Positions 35,716 through 45,319 of a stretch of DNA of 64,000 bases are shown one piece after another; the first letter of the stretch is position 1, and each line of letters begins with the position of its first letter. This stretch comes from Pseudoflavitalea sp. G-6-1-2 (GTDB taxonomy: Bacteria; Bacteroidota; Bacteroidia; Chitinophagales; Chitinophagaceae). The notes below the pieces were generated by a model that saw nothing but the letters and a program-made list of their open reading frames with translations, searched no databases and was not told where the DNA came from. Both the position numbers and the translations under genes were made by a program. The stretch is from contig NZ_JABBGB010000002.1 in NCBI RefSeq assembly GCF_012927185.1, positions 682,001 through 746,000 of the forward strand, written 5' to 3'.

Positions 35716-36070
35716 GTTTGCTTTTTCTTTTGTTTGTATGTTAATGTTGAGCCGGCCCACTGTGTTTATTGGTGGATGAGCCGGCAAGGAATCGATTAAC
35801 ACCGTAAATCTAAAACGGTTCACATTGTTGCAACATTATATTTATGTTCTTCGATAGGTTTTGAGAGAAAATACTCACTGTAATACACTTATAATCAACA
35901 GAATACACTTACACTTAATTATCTCAAAAAAATCTTTAAAATAATTTGTTGCACTTTTGATTGTTGGTGTGATCATTGAAATTATTAGGCTGAATCGCCA
36001 GCATGCACATATTCCTGTATATTTACCCGATCACCGATCCATCCAAAAAATCTGATAGCCAACTGACTAT
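35716..36070. other. intergenic region between YceI and MBOAT genes
   Basis: 355 AT-rich bases separating divergent genes. No gene, RNA or clear TAnnTTTG promoter box could be supported; it presumably contains both promoters. Confidence 0.5.
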
Positions 36071-37507
36071 ATGCTGTTCAACTCCCTGAGTTTTGCACTA
36101 TTTCTTCCGATCGTTTTCTTCCTGTACTGGTTCGTGTGCAAACACGATCGCGTAAAGCAGAATTGGCTGTTACTGGTAAGCAGTTATTTTTTCTACGCAT
36201 GCTGGGACGTTCGTTTTCTGTTTCTGCTCATGTTCTCCACTGCGCTCGATTATTATTCGGGACTGCGTATCGATGGCGCTTCCAGCCGCAGCACCAAGAA
36301 AACCTGGCTCTGGATCAGCATCTCCATCAATCTGGGTGTACTGATGCTGTTCAAGTATTTCAATTTCTTTGCGGAGAATTTCGTGTCGGCAGCAGCCACG
36401 CTGGGAATCAAAATGCATGCAGCCACTATCAATGTGTTATTGCCTGTAGGCATTTCGTTCTATACATTCCATGGCCTTTCCTATATACTGGATATCTACA
36501 ACAACAGAATCAAAGCAGAGCGAAATATCGTCGACTACTCTGTATTCGTTTCGTTCTTTCCTTTGCTGGTGGCTGGTCCTATTGAGCGTGCCACTCACCT
36601 GCTTCCACAGATAAAACGCAACAGAACTTTCAACTATACGCAACTGGCAGATGGCATGCGGCAGATACTATGGGGACTGGTGAAAAAACTCCTGATCGCA
36701 GATAATCTGGCTATGTACGCGGATATGATCTTCGCCAAACATGCGCAATACCATGGCAGCACGCTTGCATTAGGCGTTGTATTCTTCGCTATTCAGATCT
36801 ATGCCGACTTCTCAGGATATACCGATATCGCTACCGGCACTGCCAGATTATTCGGCATCGAACTGCTGCGCAATTTCGCATTCCCTTATTTCTCACGCGA
36901 CATTGCTGAGTTCTGGAGACGATGGCATATCTCCCTCACCAGCTGGTTCAAAGATTATCTCTACATTCCATTAGGAGGAAGCAGAGGCAGCACATGGATG
37001 AAGATCCGCAACACCTACATTGTTTTTCTCGTGAGTGGATTCTGGCATGGCGCTAACTGGACCTTCATCGTATGGGGACTGCTGCATGCCACTTACTTCC
37101 TTCCATTACTTTTACTGAACAGAAACAGACAGCATCTCGAGACAGTTGCAGCAGGCCGATGGCTCCCTTCTCCAAAAGAATTCCTCAGCATCTCAGTCAC
37201 CTTTTTGCTGGTTTGTTTCGCATGGATATTTTTCAGGTCGCCCAACCTGAGTGCTGCCATAACATTCATCGGAGAAATGTGCTCTGCATCATTCTTCAGC
37301 ATGCCGGAAGTTTTTCCCACACTGATTGTTGCAATAGTACTGGTGTTTCTGATAGTTGAATGGATGGGAAGAGAGCAACCTTATGCCATAGCCAAAACCG
37401 GACTGAACCTGCCAAGACCTGTCAGATGGAGCATGTATCTTGGCATCACCATCCTCATTATTATCATGTCGGGAAAAGATCAGCCATTTATTTATTTCAG
37501 ATTCTGA
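36071..37507 (+). CDS. MBOAT-family O-acyltransferase (AlgI/DltB-like)
   Basis: 478 residues, about ten predicted membrane helices. The AlgI-type start (MLFNSLSFALFLPIVFFLYW), GISFYTFHGLSYILDIY, FPLLVAGPIERATHLLPQ, DFSGYTDIATGTARLFGI, FWRRWHISLTSWFKDYLYIPLGGS and the catalytic His in FLVSGFWHGANWTF are all visible. It transfers acetyl or other acyl groups across the membrane to an extracytoplasmic polysaccharide. It is two bases upstream of the SGNH-like partner gene. Confidence 0.93.
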   Translation: MLFNSLSFALFLPIVFFLYWFVCKHDRVKQNWLLLVSSYFFYACWDVRFLFLLMFSTALDYYSGLRIDGASSRSTKKTWLWISISINLGVLMLFKYFNFFAENFVSAAATLGIKMHAATINVLLPVGISFYTFHGLSYILDIYNNRIKAERNIVDYSVFVSFFPLLVAGPIERATHLLPQIKRNRTFNYTQLADGMRQILWGLVKKLLIADNLAMYADMIFAKHAQYHGSTLALGVVFFAIQIYADFSGYTDIATGTARLFGIELLRNFAFPYFSRDIAEFWRRWHISLTSWFKDYLYIPLGGSRGSTWMKIRNTYIVFLVSGFWHGANWTFIVWGLLHATYFLPLLLLNRNRQHLETVAAGRWLPSPKEFLSISVTFLLVCFAWIFFRSPNLSAAITFIGEMCSASFFSMPEVFPTLIVAIVLVFLIVEWMGREQPYAIAKTGLNLPRPVRWSMYLGITILIIIMSGKDQPFIYFRF

Positions 37508-37509
37508 GC

Positions 37510-38472
37510 ATGAAGAAATTCCTGAAACATATCATCCTGTATTCTTTGCTGCTGATGGTGGCCACTGCAGCAATACTCACCTATTCTGTAACGCAGCTGA
37601 ACAAGGATCGGTACTTTCTGCTGAAACCTGCTGCCAGCAATGTTTTTCTGGGATACTCGCATGTGCAGTTCTCTATCGCAGATTCGATACTTCCCTCATC
37701 GCGAAACCTCGGTATGAAAGGCGAAGCTTATGTGTTCACGCTGATCAAGGCAAGGAAAATATTTCAGAATAACCCCTCCATCAAAAATGCATTCATCGAG
37801 GTTTCCAATAAACAGTTCAATGTTTACATGGATAGCTGCATCTGGCAGGATCAATTTCTCAAACCGCGCATACCCAGATTTCTGTCTGTGATGAATGCCG
37901 AAGAATTCTCGCTGCTGTTCAGCAAGAACAAATCCGGAACAATCAGTGGCATGACTGATTTTCCCCGACAAAATTTTGTTGCTTTATCGCGCAATGGCGA
38001 CGATGTAATGCGTCGTATGGAATGGGGAGGATATAGATCGCTAGCAGGAAACAAATTGCCGGATGATCTGAAGCGGATCAGAGCACTCGGATACGACCCC
38101 GACACACTCGATAACCAACTTTCTCTCACCAATATTCTTTATCTCCAAAAACTGGTTCAGCTTTGCAGAGAGCATTCAATAAAAGTATGGTTCTTTCGCA
38201 CGCCCATGCATCCGAAGTCAGGTGATCGTACCAATGAAATTGTGTTTCAGCAGATTTTGAAATCAAAGTTTGCGGACATCCCTTTTTTCGATTTTATCGA
38301 TCTCGATTTACCGGATGATGAATACTTCGACATCAATCACCTGAATCAGAAAGGCGCTAAGCGATTCTCAGGATTTCTCGGAGATTTTTTCACTTATGAT
38401 TTGTGGAATTACTCAGGGAATAAACTGGAAATGATCCATGATCGCTGGCATGCATTTAGCTGGAAATACTGA
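37510..38472 (+). CDS. SGNH-hydrolase-like partner of the MBOAT acyltransferase
   Basis: Start chosen at ATG 37510, two bases after the MBOAT stop, giving an N-terminal membrane anchor MKKFLKHIILYSLLLMVATAAI. 320 residues. A GYSH segment near residue 49 and DINHLNQKGAKRF near residue 275 could supply the Ser and Asp-x-x-His of an SGNH-type active site, as in AlgJ/AlgX/DHHW partners. It would receive the acyl group from the MBOAT protein and transfer it to the polymer. The residue assignment is inference. Confidence 0.68.
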   Translation: MKKFLKHIILYSLLLMVATAAILTYSVTQLNKDRYFLLKPAASNVFLGYSHVQFSIADSILPSSRNLGMKGEAYVFTLIKARKIFQNNPSIKNAFIEVSNKQFNVYMDSCIWQDQFLKPRIPRFLSVMNAEEFSLLFSKNKSGTISGMTDFPRQNFVALSRNGDDVMRRMEWGGYRSLAGNKLPDDLKRIRALGYDPDTLDNQLSLTNILYLQKLVQLCREHSIKVWFFRTPMHPKSGDRTNEIVFQQILKSKFADIPFFDFIDLDLPDDEYFDINHLNQKGAKRFSGFLGDFFTYDLWNYSGNKLEMIHDRWHAFSWKY

Positions 38473-38475
38473 TCA

Positions 38476-39846
38476 TTATTTCTCTTCTCCCAACTCTTTT
38501 TTCACGCTCTTCAGAAATCTCGTTGCGAGAAAGATCGCTGCGAAAGTCAGGCCGGTGATCAATCCGAGCCAGATGCCTTTTGCGCCAAGCTCCAGCTTGA
38601 ATGCCAGCAAGTATCCTACCGGAATACCGATTCCCCAATACGCAATGGTGATCAGCACTGTAGGCACTTTCACGTCTTTGATACCACGCAGCAGTCCGGC
38701 AGTGATGGCCTGTGTGGCATCGCTGATCTGGAAGATGGCTGCAAACAACAACAGTACAGCCGCGAGCGCCACTACTTCTGTATTATGATTGAAGAGCTGA
38801 GGCAGCAAATGCCTGAATGTTGTGAAGATGATGGCGCAGAGCACGCCATAGATCAGTGCAGTATATATGGTGCTTCGTCCGATTACATCGATCAATTTCC
38901 ACTGCCCTCTTCCGTAGGAATTGCTCACGCGGATGGAGCCTGCCTGTGCCAGTCCCATCGATACCATAAACGTGAATGCTGCGAGGCTCAACGCAATCTG
39001 ATGCGCGGCCTGCGGCACTGCTCCGAGCGTACCGATGATGATGCCCGATACGGCGAATGCACCTGCTTCCATTCCCATCTGCAAACTGCTGGCTGTGCCG
39101 ATATGCAGCAATTCGCCCATGGTTTTGCGGCGTATGATCCACTGAGAATTTGCCACAGCAATATATCTGCGGAAGAGTTTATGTCGGAAGATAACGAGTG
39201 CAAGCACAATAAATTCTACGGTACGTGTAATGAGTGTTCCCCATCCTGCTCCCACGAGTTCGAGCCTTGGGAACCCCCAGTTGCCGTAGATCAGCAGCCA
39301 GTTGATGAATGTATTGAATGGCAGCGCAGCCAGCGACAGTATCATGGCTGTTTTGGTGAACTCAAGTCCGTCTGTGAATTGCTTCAGCGTCATGAACATC
39401 AGACCGGGTATCAGGGAGAGGCTCATGAGTTTCATAAACGGAATAGCATGTACAACCACTTCGGGGTCCTGCCCAAGATGATGCAGAATATCTGTTCCGA
39501 AACAAAGTGCAAGTGATATCACGATGCTCAGTGCCGAGCAAAGGATAAATCCATTGAAAAGATAATGTGATACGAGTTTGCCATCGTAGCGGCCATTGGC
39601 GAGGCTCACCATCTGAGATACAGCTACCGTCATGCCGATGCCGAGTACAAAAGGTATATTGATGGTGTTGATCACCAGGGCAACTGCTGCCAGCTGATGG
39701 TAATCGATGGCGCCCACCATCGCCGAGTCGATAATGTGCAGGCTCATCTGTGCCAGTTCGCCAATGATAATGGGAACAGCCAGTTTCAGCGTTAAGCCTG
39801 CTTCTCTTCTTAATCCTGGGGCGAGCGTAGTCATAGAGTTATGCAA
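38476..39846 (-). CDS. MATE-family efflux transporter
   Basis: 456 residues with 12 predicted membrane helices in two repeats. LAVPIIIGELAQMSLHIIDSAMVG, VSQMVSLANGRYD, and the second-half VSMGLAQAGSIRVSNSYGRG are MatE signatures. It exports cationic drugs or metabolites using Na+ or H+. A second Met four residues in (39834) is an alternative start. The stop lies four bases from the convergent SGNH-like gene. Confidence 0.93.
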   Translation of the reverse strand: MHNSMTTLAPGLRREAGLTLKLAVPIIIGELAQMSLHIIDSAMVGAIDYHQLAAVALVINTINIPFVLGIGMTVAVSQMVSLANGRYDGKLVSHYLFNGFILCSALSIVISLALCFGTDILHHLGQDPEVVVHAIPFMKLMSLSLIPGLMFMTLKQFTDGLEFTKTAMILSLAALPFNTFINWLLIYGNWGFPRLELVGAGWGTLITRTVEFIVLALVIFRHKLFRRYIAVANSQWIIRRKTMGELLHIGTASSLQMGMEAGAFAVSGIIIGTLGAVPQAAHQIALSLAAFTFMVSMGLAQAGSIRVSNSYGRGQWKLIDVIGRSTIYTALIYGVLCAIIFTTFRHLLPQLFNHNTEVVALAAVLLLFAAIFQISDATQAITAGLLRGIKDVKVPTVLITIAYWGIGIPVGYLLAFKLELGAKGIWLGLITGLTFAAIFLATRFLKSVKKELGEEK

Positions 39847-39985
39847 AGATAATTGTTATTCAAGGGAGTAACAGGACAAATGGCCAATTGTTGAGTGCCT
39901 ATGCTGAAGGAAAAGTTTCATCGGCCCGAAATCCGGTCTGGTACGCCATCCTGCCCATTCCGGTTTTTTTATCTGTAAAAAGTTT

Positions 39986-40014
39986 TTGCAGTTTCCTAAA
40001 CATCATTACTTTTG
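39986..40014 (+). promoter_or_regulatory. promoter of the TetR gene
   Basis: TTG at 39986-39988 and the exact -7 consensus TACTTTTG at 40007-40014, 18 bases apart. The -7 box abuts the TetR palindrome, so bound repressor would block the promoter. Confidence 0.7.
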
Positions 40015-40027
40015 CTAACACTGTTAG
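40015..40027. promoter_or_regulatory. TetR operator 1, CTAACACTGTTAG
   Basis: A palindrome with a single central base, immediately after the -7 box of the tetR gene and 13 bases before its start codon. An identical copy is found at 40659. Confidence 0.8.
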
Positions 40028-40040
40028 GTAAAACAATGAT

Positions 40041-40640
40041 ATGGGCATAACGGAAAGAAGGTTGCGGCAACGGGATGAGGTGCGATCGAGCATCCTGGCT
40101 ACCGCGTGGCGGATTGTTACGGAAGAAGGATGGCAGAGCCTGTCCATCCGTAAGATCGCCGATGCCATCGAATACAGCGTGCCGGTTATCTACGATCACT
40201 TTGCCAGCAAAGAAGACATTCTGTTAGAGTTTGCACGGGATGGGTTCAGATTGCTGACAAAGAAAATGGAACAGGCCCGCAACAAGCACACATTGCCGGC
40301 CGACCAGATCAAGGCAATGGCCGATGCCTACTGGAACTTTGCATTTCGCAACAAAGAATATTATCAGGTGATGTTCGATCTGGGTATCCCCTGCATCGAA
40401 CAGGAAAAATGCCTCCCCGAAAAAGGCGGATTCAGAGAACTGATGATGCAACCCATCATTGCGCTCCTTGGAAATAATGCTACTGAGAATGCTGCCTGCC
40501 TTAAAGGGCATACATTCTGGAGTATCCTCCACGGTCTCATCGCAATAAAAATGATGCGCACTTCAGATATCTGTGAACAACTGAATAAAATGGTTCTGGA
40601 TGATGCCATCGATGGCTTCATCAAAAACCTGGCTCCCTAA
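40041..40640 (+). CDS. TetR/AcrR-family repressor of the RND efflux operon
   Basis: 199 residues. The N-terminal helix-turn-helix is at about 12-58 (ILATAWRIVTEEGWQSLSIRKIADAIEYSVPVIYDHFASKEDIL). The C-terminal ligand-binding region resembles the TetR_C WHG-type domain. Two identical palindromes, one overlapping its own promoter and one in front of the efflux operon, make it the probable repressor of both. The inducer is unknown. Confidence 0.92.
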   Translation: MGITERRLRQRDEVRSSILATAWRIVTEEGWQSLSIRKIADAIEYSVPVIYDHFASKEDILLEFARDGFRLLTKKMEQARNKHTLPADQIKAMADAYWNFAFRNKEYYQVMFDLGIPCIEQEKCLPEKGGFRELMMQPIIALLGNNATENAACLKGHTFWSILHGLIAIKMMRTSDICEQLNKMVLDDAIDGFIKNLAP

Positions 40641-40658
40641 ATTTTTTTGTCCACTCCC

Positions 40659-40671
40659 CTAACACTGTTAG
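40659..40671. promoter_or_regulatory. TetR operator 2, CTAACACTGTTAG
   Basis: Identical to operator 1. It lies 18 bases after the tetR stop and about 160 bp upstream of the adaptor gene, whose leader also holds the hairpin CCAGAG-TTCCG-CTCTGG. Confidence 0.78.
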
Positions 40672-40830
40672 AAAAAATAATAGTGTAACAACATTGAGTG
40701 GCGCGATATGCCTGCCCAGCCAGAGTTCCGCTCTGGTAACATCAAACGATTTATAGAACAGACAGACACAACCGATCCGTAAAAATTGTAATTAACAACG
40801 GGGAGATCGTTTCCCCCAAACAACCATGTT

Positions 40831-42048
40831 ATGCAACCATTACTGAAGACCAATGGACGAGGCTTGAAACCGTTTCTACACGTCCCATCCTACGCCATCC
40901 TATCCGGCGTAATTCTCACCTCTATTATATTATCCGCATGCGGATCTTCCAGCAACCCAGGTGCAGGAGGAGGCTTTGGAGCACCACCTCCACCGGAGTT
41001 ACCGGTAGTAGCAGTGCCTACAGCTCCTGCAACCACTTACCGCGATTACCAGGCAGCGCTGGAAGGTAAAGTGAATGTTGAGATCCGCCCGCAGGTAGAA
41101 GGATTTCTCGAGAAGATCTTTGTAGACGAAGGCGCCTATGTAAGAGCAGGCCAGCCTCTCTTCAAGATCAATGCACGTGTTTATGATGAAGTGAACAACA
41201 ATGCAAAGAGTGCGCTTGCAGCCGCTCAGGCCAATGTACAACGCGCCAAAGTGGAGGTAGACCGCCTTCAGCCGCTCGTGAATGCAAAGGTGATTTCCGA
41301 AGTGCAGCTCAAAACAGCACAGGCCAATTATGAAGCAGCAGTAGCAGCAGCAGAACAGGCCAAAGCAACGGTAGGCAGCAGCCAGATCAATATCGGCTAC
41401 ACGCTTATCAAAGCTCCTGTGAGTGGCTACATCGGACGTATCCCTTTCAAAACCGGCGCACTGGTAGGTAAAGGCGAAGCTCAACCGCTGACCGTTTTAT
41501 CCGACGTGAGCGAAATGTATGCTTACTTCTCTCTCAGCGAACCAGATTTCATCGCATTCAAAAATCAGTTTGCGGGAAACACTATCGAAGAGAAAGTAAG
41601 AAAAGTTCCTGCAGTTGAACTGCTGCTGGCCGACGGCAGCGTGTATACGCAGAAAGGAAGACTGAGCACTGTTGACGGACAGTTCAACAAAACCACCGGA
41701 GCTATCAGCTTCCGCGCCAGTTTCCCCAATGCCGGAGGCACACTTCGTACGGGCAATACCGGTAGAGTGCGCATTCCGCAGCTGATGAACAACGCTATAC
41801 TTGTTCCGCAGGAAGCTACATTCGAGATCCAGGATAAAGTGTTTGTATTTGCGCTGGGCGACAGCAACAAAGTGGTGAGCAAACCACTCGCTATCACCGG
41901 CAAAACAGCCAATTATTATTTCGTGTCATCCGGTGTTAATGCCGGTGAAAAGATCGTGTTCTCAGGAATCGGCAATCTGCGCGATGGCATGGCCATTGTT
42001 CCGCAGGCTATTTCTGCCGACAGCCTGCTGAAGGTAAAACCGCTGTAA
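40831..42048 (+). CDS. RND efflux periplasmic adaptor (membrane fusion protein)
   Basis: 405 residues with a lipoprotein signal (lipobox ILSAC near residue 37). Barrel-sandwich biotinyl-like halves (VNVEIRPQVEGFLEKIFVDEGAYVRAGQPLFKIN and YTLIKAPVSGYIGRIPFKTGALVGKG) flank a helical hairpin. The beta-barrel and membrane-proximal domains follow (SEMYAYFSLSEPDF...). It joins the inner-membrane pump to the outer-membrane channel. First gene of the tripartite operon. Confidence 0.95.
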   Translation: MQPLLKTNGRGLKPFLHVPSYAILSGVILTSIILSACGSSSNPGAGGGFGAPPPPELPVVAVPTAPATTYRDYQAALEGKVNVEIRPQVEGFLEKIFVDEGAYVRAGQPLFKINARVYDEVNNNAKSALAAAQANVQRAKVEVDRLQPLVNAKVISEVQLKTAQANYEAAVAAAEQAKATVGSSQINIGYTLIKAPVSGYIGRIPFKTGALVGKGEAQPLTVLSDVSEMYAYFSLSEPDFIAFKNQFAGNTIEEKVRKVPAVELLLADGSVYTQKGRLSTVDGQFNKTTGAISFRASFPNAGGTLRTGNTGRVRIPQLMNNAILVPQEATFEIQDKVFVFALGDSNKVVSKPLAITGKTANYYFVSSGVNAGEKIVFSGIGNLRDGMAIVPQAISADSLLKVKPL

Positions 42049-42140
42049 GCCGCTGCTGCAGCCGTTTTTATTCAACAGATACCATCTGAACACACTTATC
42101 AGCTGATATTCATTTATCAGCAGACCAAAATCATATTCCC

Positions 42141-45100
42141 ATGTTTAAAAAGTTTATAGAACGACCGGTACTATCTACGGTTGTATCAATCATACTGGTG
42201 CTGTTGGGGATCATCTCACTCACCACACTGCCGGTTACGCAGTTCCCGGACATTGCGCCGCCCTCCGTAAGCGTTACGGCCACCTACCCTGGTGCCAACG
42301 CCGAGGTGGTTGCACGTGCAGTGGCCACTCCAATCGAAGAAGCTGTGAATGGTGTGGAGAACATGACTTACATGACCTCCAACTCCAGCAACGACGGTTC
42401 CATGAGCCTCAACGTTTTCTTCAAGCTCGGTACCAATCCGGATCTTGCTGCGGTGAACGTGCAGAACCGTGTGGCAAAGGCTTTGAGCCTGCTGCCTGCC
42501 GAAGTGGTGAACGCCGGTATCAGCACACAGAAACAGCAGAACAGTATGATCATGGTGCCTGCGCTGTACAGCACAGACAGCCTCTTCGACGAAACCTTTC
42601 TGCAGAACTATGCGCGCATCAACCTCATCCCCGAAATTCAGCGTGTACCGGGCGTAGGCCAGGCCATGAGTTTCGGATCGAAGGACTACTCGATGCGTGT
42701 ATGGCTGAAACCCGACAGACTTGCGTCAAACAATCTGTCGCCACAGGATGTGGTTCGCGCCATTCAGGATCAGAACCTCGAAGCCGCTCCCGGCCGTTTT
42801 GGTCAGAGCAGCAACGAGAGCTTCGAGTATGTAATCAAGTATAAAGGAAAAGGATTCATCAGTGCAGACTATGAGAACATGGTACTGAAAGCAAATGCAG
42901 ACGGTAGCATACTCAGACTGAAAGACGTGGCACGCGTTGAATTCGGATCTTTCAACTATACTGTAGACAACAAATGGGGAGGCCACCCTGCCATTGGTAT
43001 CGCCATCTTCCAGACGGCCGGTTCCAATGCCAACGAAATACAGATCGCCATCAACGAAGTGCTCCGCAAGAATGCAGAGAACTTCCCCAAGGGCATTAAG
43101 TATATGAATATGTACTCTACAAAAGAGTATCTGGATGAATCGATAGATCAGGTGAAACACACGCTGATCGAGGCTTTCATTCTGGTGTTCATTGTGGTGT
43201 TCATCTTCCTGCAGGATTTCAGGTCGACCCTCATTCCTGCCATTGCTGTGCCGGTGGCCATCATCGGTACGTTCTTCTTCATGCAGCTCTTCGGATTCAG
43301 CATCAACCTGCTGACGCTCTTCGCCCTGGTACTGGCCATCGGTATTGTGGTGGATGATGCCATTGTGGTGGTCGAAGCGGTGCATACCAAGATGGAACAA
43401 ACGAAGATGCCTGCGCGCGAAGCAACCATCAAATCGATGCAGGAGATCTCCGGAGCCATCATCTCCATTACCCTCGTAATGGCGGCGGTGTTCATTCCCG
43501 TAGGTTTCATGCAGGGTCCGGCTGGTGTGTTCTACAGGCAGTTCGCCTTCACACTCGCCATTGCGATCCTCATCTCTGCGGTGAACGCGTTAACGCTGAG
43601 CCCCGCACTGTCTGCACTCTTTTTGAAGAACCCGCATGCGCACGACGAGCATGGACAACCGGTGAAAAAGAATTTCTCCCAACGTTTCTTCGCAGGTTTC
43701 AACCGTGGCTTCAATGCCATGACCGACCGCTACGGACGCAGCGTGAAATTCCTCGCCAAATACAAGCTGGTAGCCATTTCTGCGCTGCTGCTCGTAATTG
43801 CAGGCACCTGGTATATGGCCAAGAAAACGCCTACAGGATTTATCCCTTCAGAAGACCAGGGCTTTATTCTGTACAACGTTACACTGCCTGCAGGTAGCTC
43901 ACTCGACAGAACCAAAGAAGTGATCAAAAAAGCAGAATCCATCGTAAGCAAGATGGAATCTGTTGAAGCATATTTCAGTGTTACAGGTTTCAACCTGCTC
44001 AGCAACTCTGCAAGTTCCAACTACGCCATCGGGTTTGTTCGTCTGAAGAAATTCGATAAACGTGGCGCCGTGAAATCGATTGGCGATAACATGGGTGCAT
44101 TGCAGGGAGCGCTTGCTTCGATCAAAGAAGCGAACATCTTCACCTTCGCATTCCCTACCGTACAAGGTTTCGGTAACGTGGAAGGTTTCGAGTTCATTCT
44201 GCAGGACAGAACCAACGGTCCTGTTGCCAAACTCGGCGAAGAGGCCAACAAGTTTGCCGGAGCGCTGATGGGAACTCCTGAGATTGCATTTGCGTTCACC
44301 ACATTTAACGCGGGCAACCCGCAATACATGGTGGATGTAAACGAAGCGAAAGCGAAACAACTGGGCGTATCCGTGAGCGATATCCTCAACACCATGCAGG
44401 TGATGTACGGAAGTACGTTTGCCTCCGACTTCAACCGTTTCGGTAAATTCTATCGTGTGGTAGTACAGGCCGATGTGGAGTACAGAACCAATCCGGAGTC
44501 GCTCTCCAATATGTTCATCAAGAACAGTTATGGCGAGATGGTTCCGCTGAATACACTGGTAACGCTGAAGAAAACTTACGGTCCTGAAACAGTAACACGT
44601 AACAACCTCTTCAATGCCGTAACCATCAACGGTGTTCCGAAACCCGGATACAGTACGGGTGATGCCATCAAGGCGGTGGATGCAGCAGCAGCGAAATACC
44701 TGCCACGCGGATTCAAACACGAGTGGAGCGGTATGAGTAAAGAAGAGATTGCAGCAGGTGGCCAGTCTGGCATCATCTTCCTGCTTTGCGTGATCTTCGT
44801 ATACTTCCTGCTGGCAGCGCAGTACGAAAGCTACCTGCTTCCGTTTGCGGTGATCCTGAGCATTCCATTCGGAATCTTCGGGGTGTTCCTCTTCATCAGT
44901 CTGGTGGGTATCGACAACAACATTTATGTGCAGGTAGGATTGATCATGCTGATTGGTCTGTTGGCGAAGAACGCGATCCTTATTGTGGAGTACGCGGTAC
45001 AACGCCGACGCTCAGGCATGAGCAGGCTGGATGCAGCGCTCGAAGCCGCGAAGCTTCGTCTCCGTCCGATTCTCATGACGTCCTTTGCGTTCATCGTGGG

Positions 45101-45296
45101 TATCACTCCGCTGATGCGCGCCACAGGATCATCCGCACAGGGTAACCGATCTATCAGCTTCGGTGCTGCGGGCGGTATGTTAACGGGTGTGATACTGGGT
45201 GTGTTTATCGTACCGGTGCTGTACATCATATTCCAGTACCTCCAGGAGAAAGTATCCAGAAAGAAAGAGGAGAAAGAAGTGTTTGTTGCTGAATAA
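42141..45296 (+). CDS. RND efflux pump, HAE1 family (AcrB-like)
   Basis: 1051 residues with the two-fold RND architecture: TM1 at the N-terminus (MFKKFIERPVLSTVVSIILVLLGI), large porter and docking loops, and TM2-6 and TM8-12. The proton-relay Asp pair is in IGIVVDDAIVVVEA (TM4), and GLLAKNAILIVEYA (TM10) carries the conserved Lys. HAE1 pumps export hydrophobic drugs, bile salts or dyes. It lies 92 bp after the adaptor gene, with no terminator visible between them. Confidence 0.97.
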   Translation: MFKKFIERPVLSTVVSIILVLLGIISLTTLPVTQFPDIAPPSVSVTATYPGANAEVVARAVATPIEEAVNGVENMTYMTSNSSNDGSMSLNVFFKLGTNPDLAAVNVQNRVAKALSLLPAEVVNAGISTQKQQNSMIMVPALYSTDSLFDETFLQNYARINLIPEIQRVPGVGQAMSFGSKDYSMRVWLKPDRLASNNLSPQDVVRAIQDQNLEAAPGRFGQSSNESFEYVIKYKGKGFISADYENMVLKANADGSILRLKDVARVEFGSFNYTVDNKWGGHPAIGIAIFQTAGSNANEIQIAINEVLRKNAENFPKGIKYMNMYSTKEYLDESIDQVKHTLIEAFILVFIVVFIFLQDFRSTLIPAIAVPVAIIGTFFFMQLFGFSINLLTLFALVLAIGIVVDDAIVVVEAVHTKMEQTKMPAREATIKSMQEISGAIISITLVMAAVFIPVGFMQGPAGVFYRQFAFTLAIAILISAVNALTLSPALSALFLKNPHAHDEHGQPVKKNFSQRFFAGFNRGFNAMTDRYGRSVKFLAKYKLVAISALLLVIAGTWYMAKKTPTGFIPSEDQGFILYNVTLPAGSSLDRTKEVIKKAESIVSKMESVEAYFSVTGFNLLSNSASSNYAIGFVRLKKFDKRGAVKSIGDNMGALQGALASIKEANIFTFAFPTVQGFGNVEGFEFILQDRTNGPVAKLGEEANKFAGALMGTPEIAFAFTTFNAGNPQYMVDVNEAKAKQLGVSVSDILNTMQVMYGSTFASDFNRFGKFYRVVVQADVEYRTNPESLSNMFIKNSYGEMVPLNTLVTLKKTYGPETVTRNNLFNAVTINGVPKPGYSTGDAIKAVDAAAAKYLPRGFKHEWSGMSKEEIAAGGQSGIIFLLCVIFVYFLLAAQYESYLLPFAVILSIPFGIFGVFLFISLVGIDNNIYVQVGLIMLIGLLAKNAILIVEYAVQRRRSGMSRLDAALEAAKLRLRPILMTSFAFIVGITPLMRATGSSAQGNRSISFGAAGGMLTGVILGVFIVPVLYIIFQYLQEKVSRKKEEKEVFVAE

Positions 45297-45319
45297 TTAA
45301 TCACTGAACAATTACAATC

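Noticed and set aside
42097-42108. Palindrome TATCAGCTGATA between the RND adaptor and pump genes
   Set aside because: Short, found in a 92-bp gap inside an operon, with no second copy or regulator match; likely chance or a minor hairpin.
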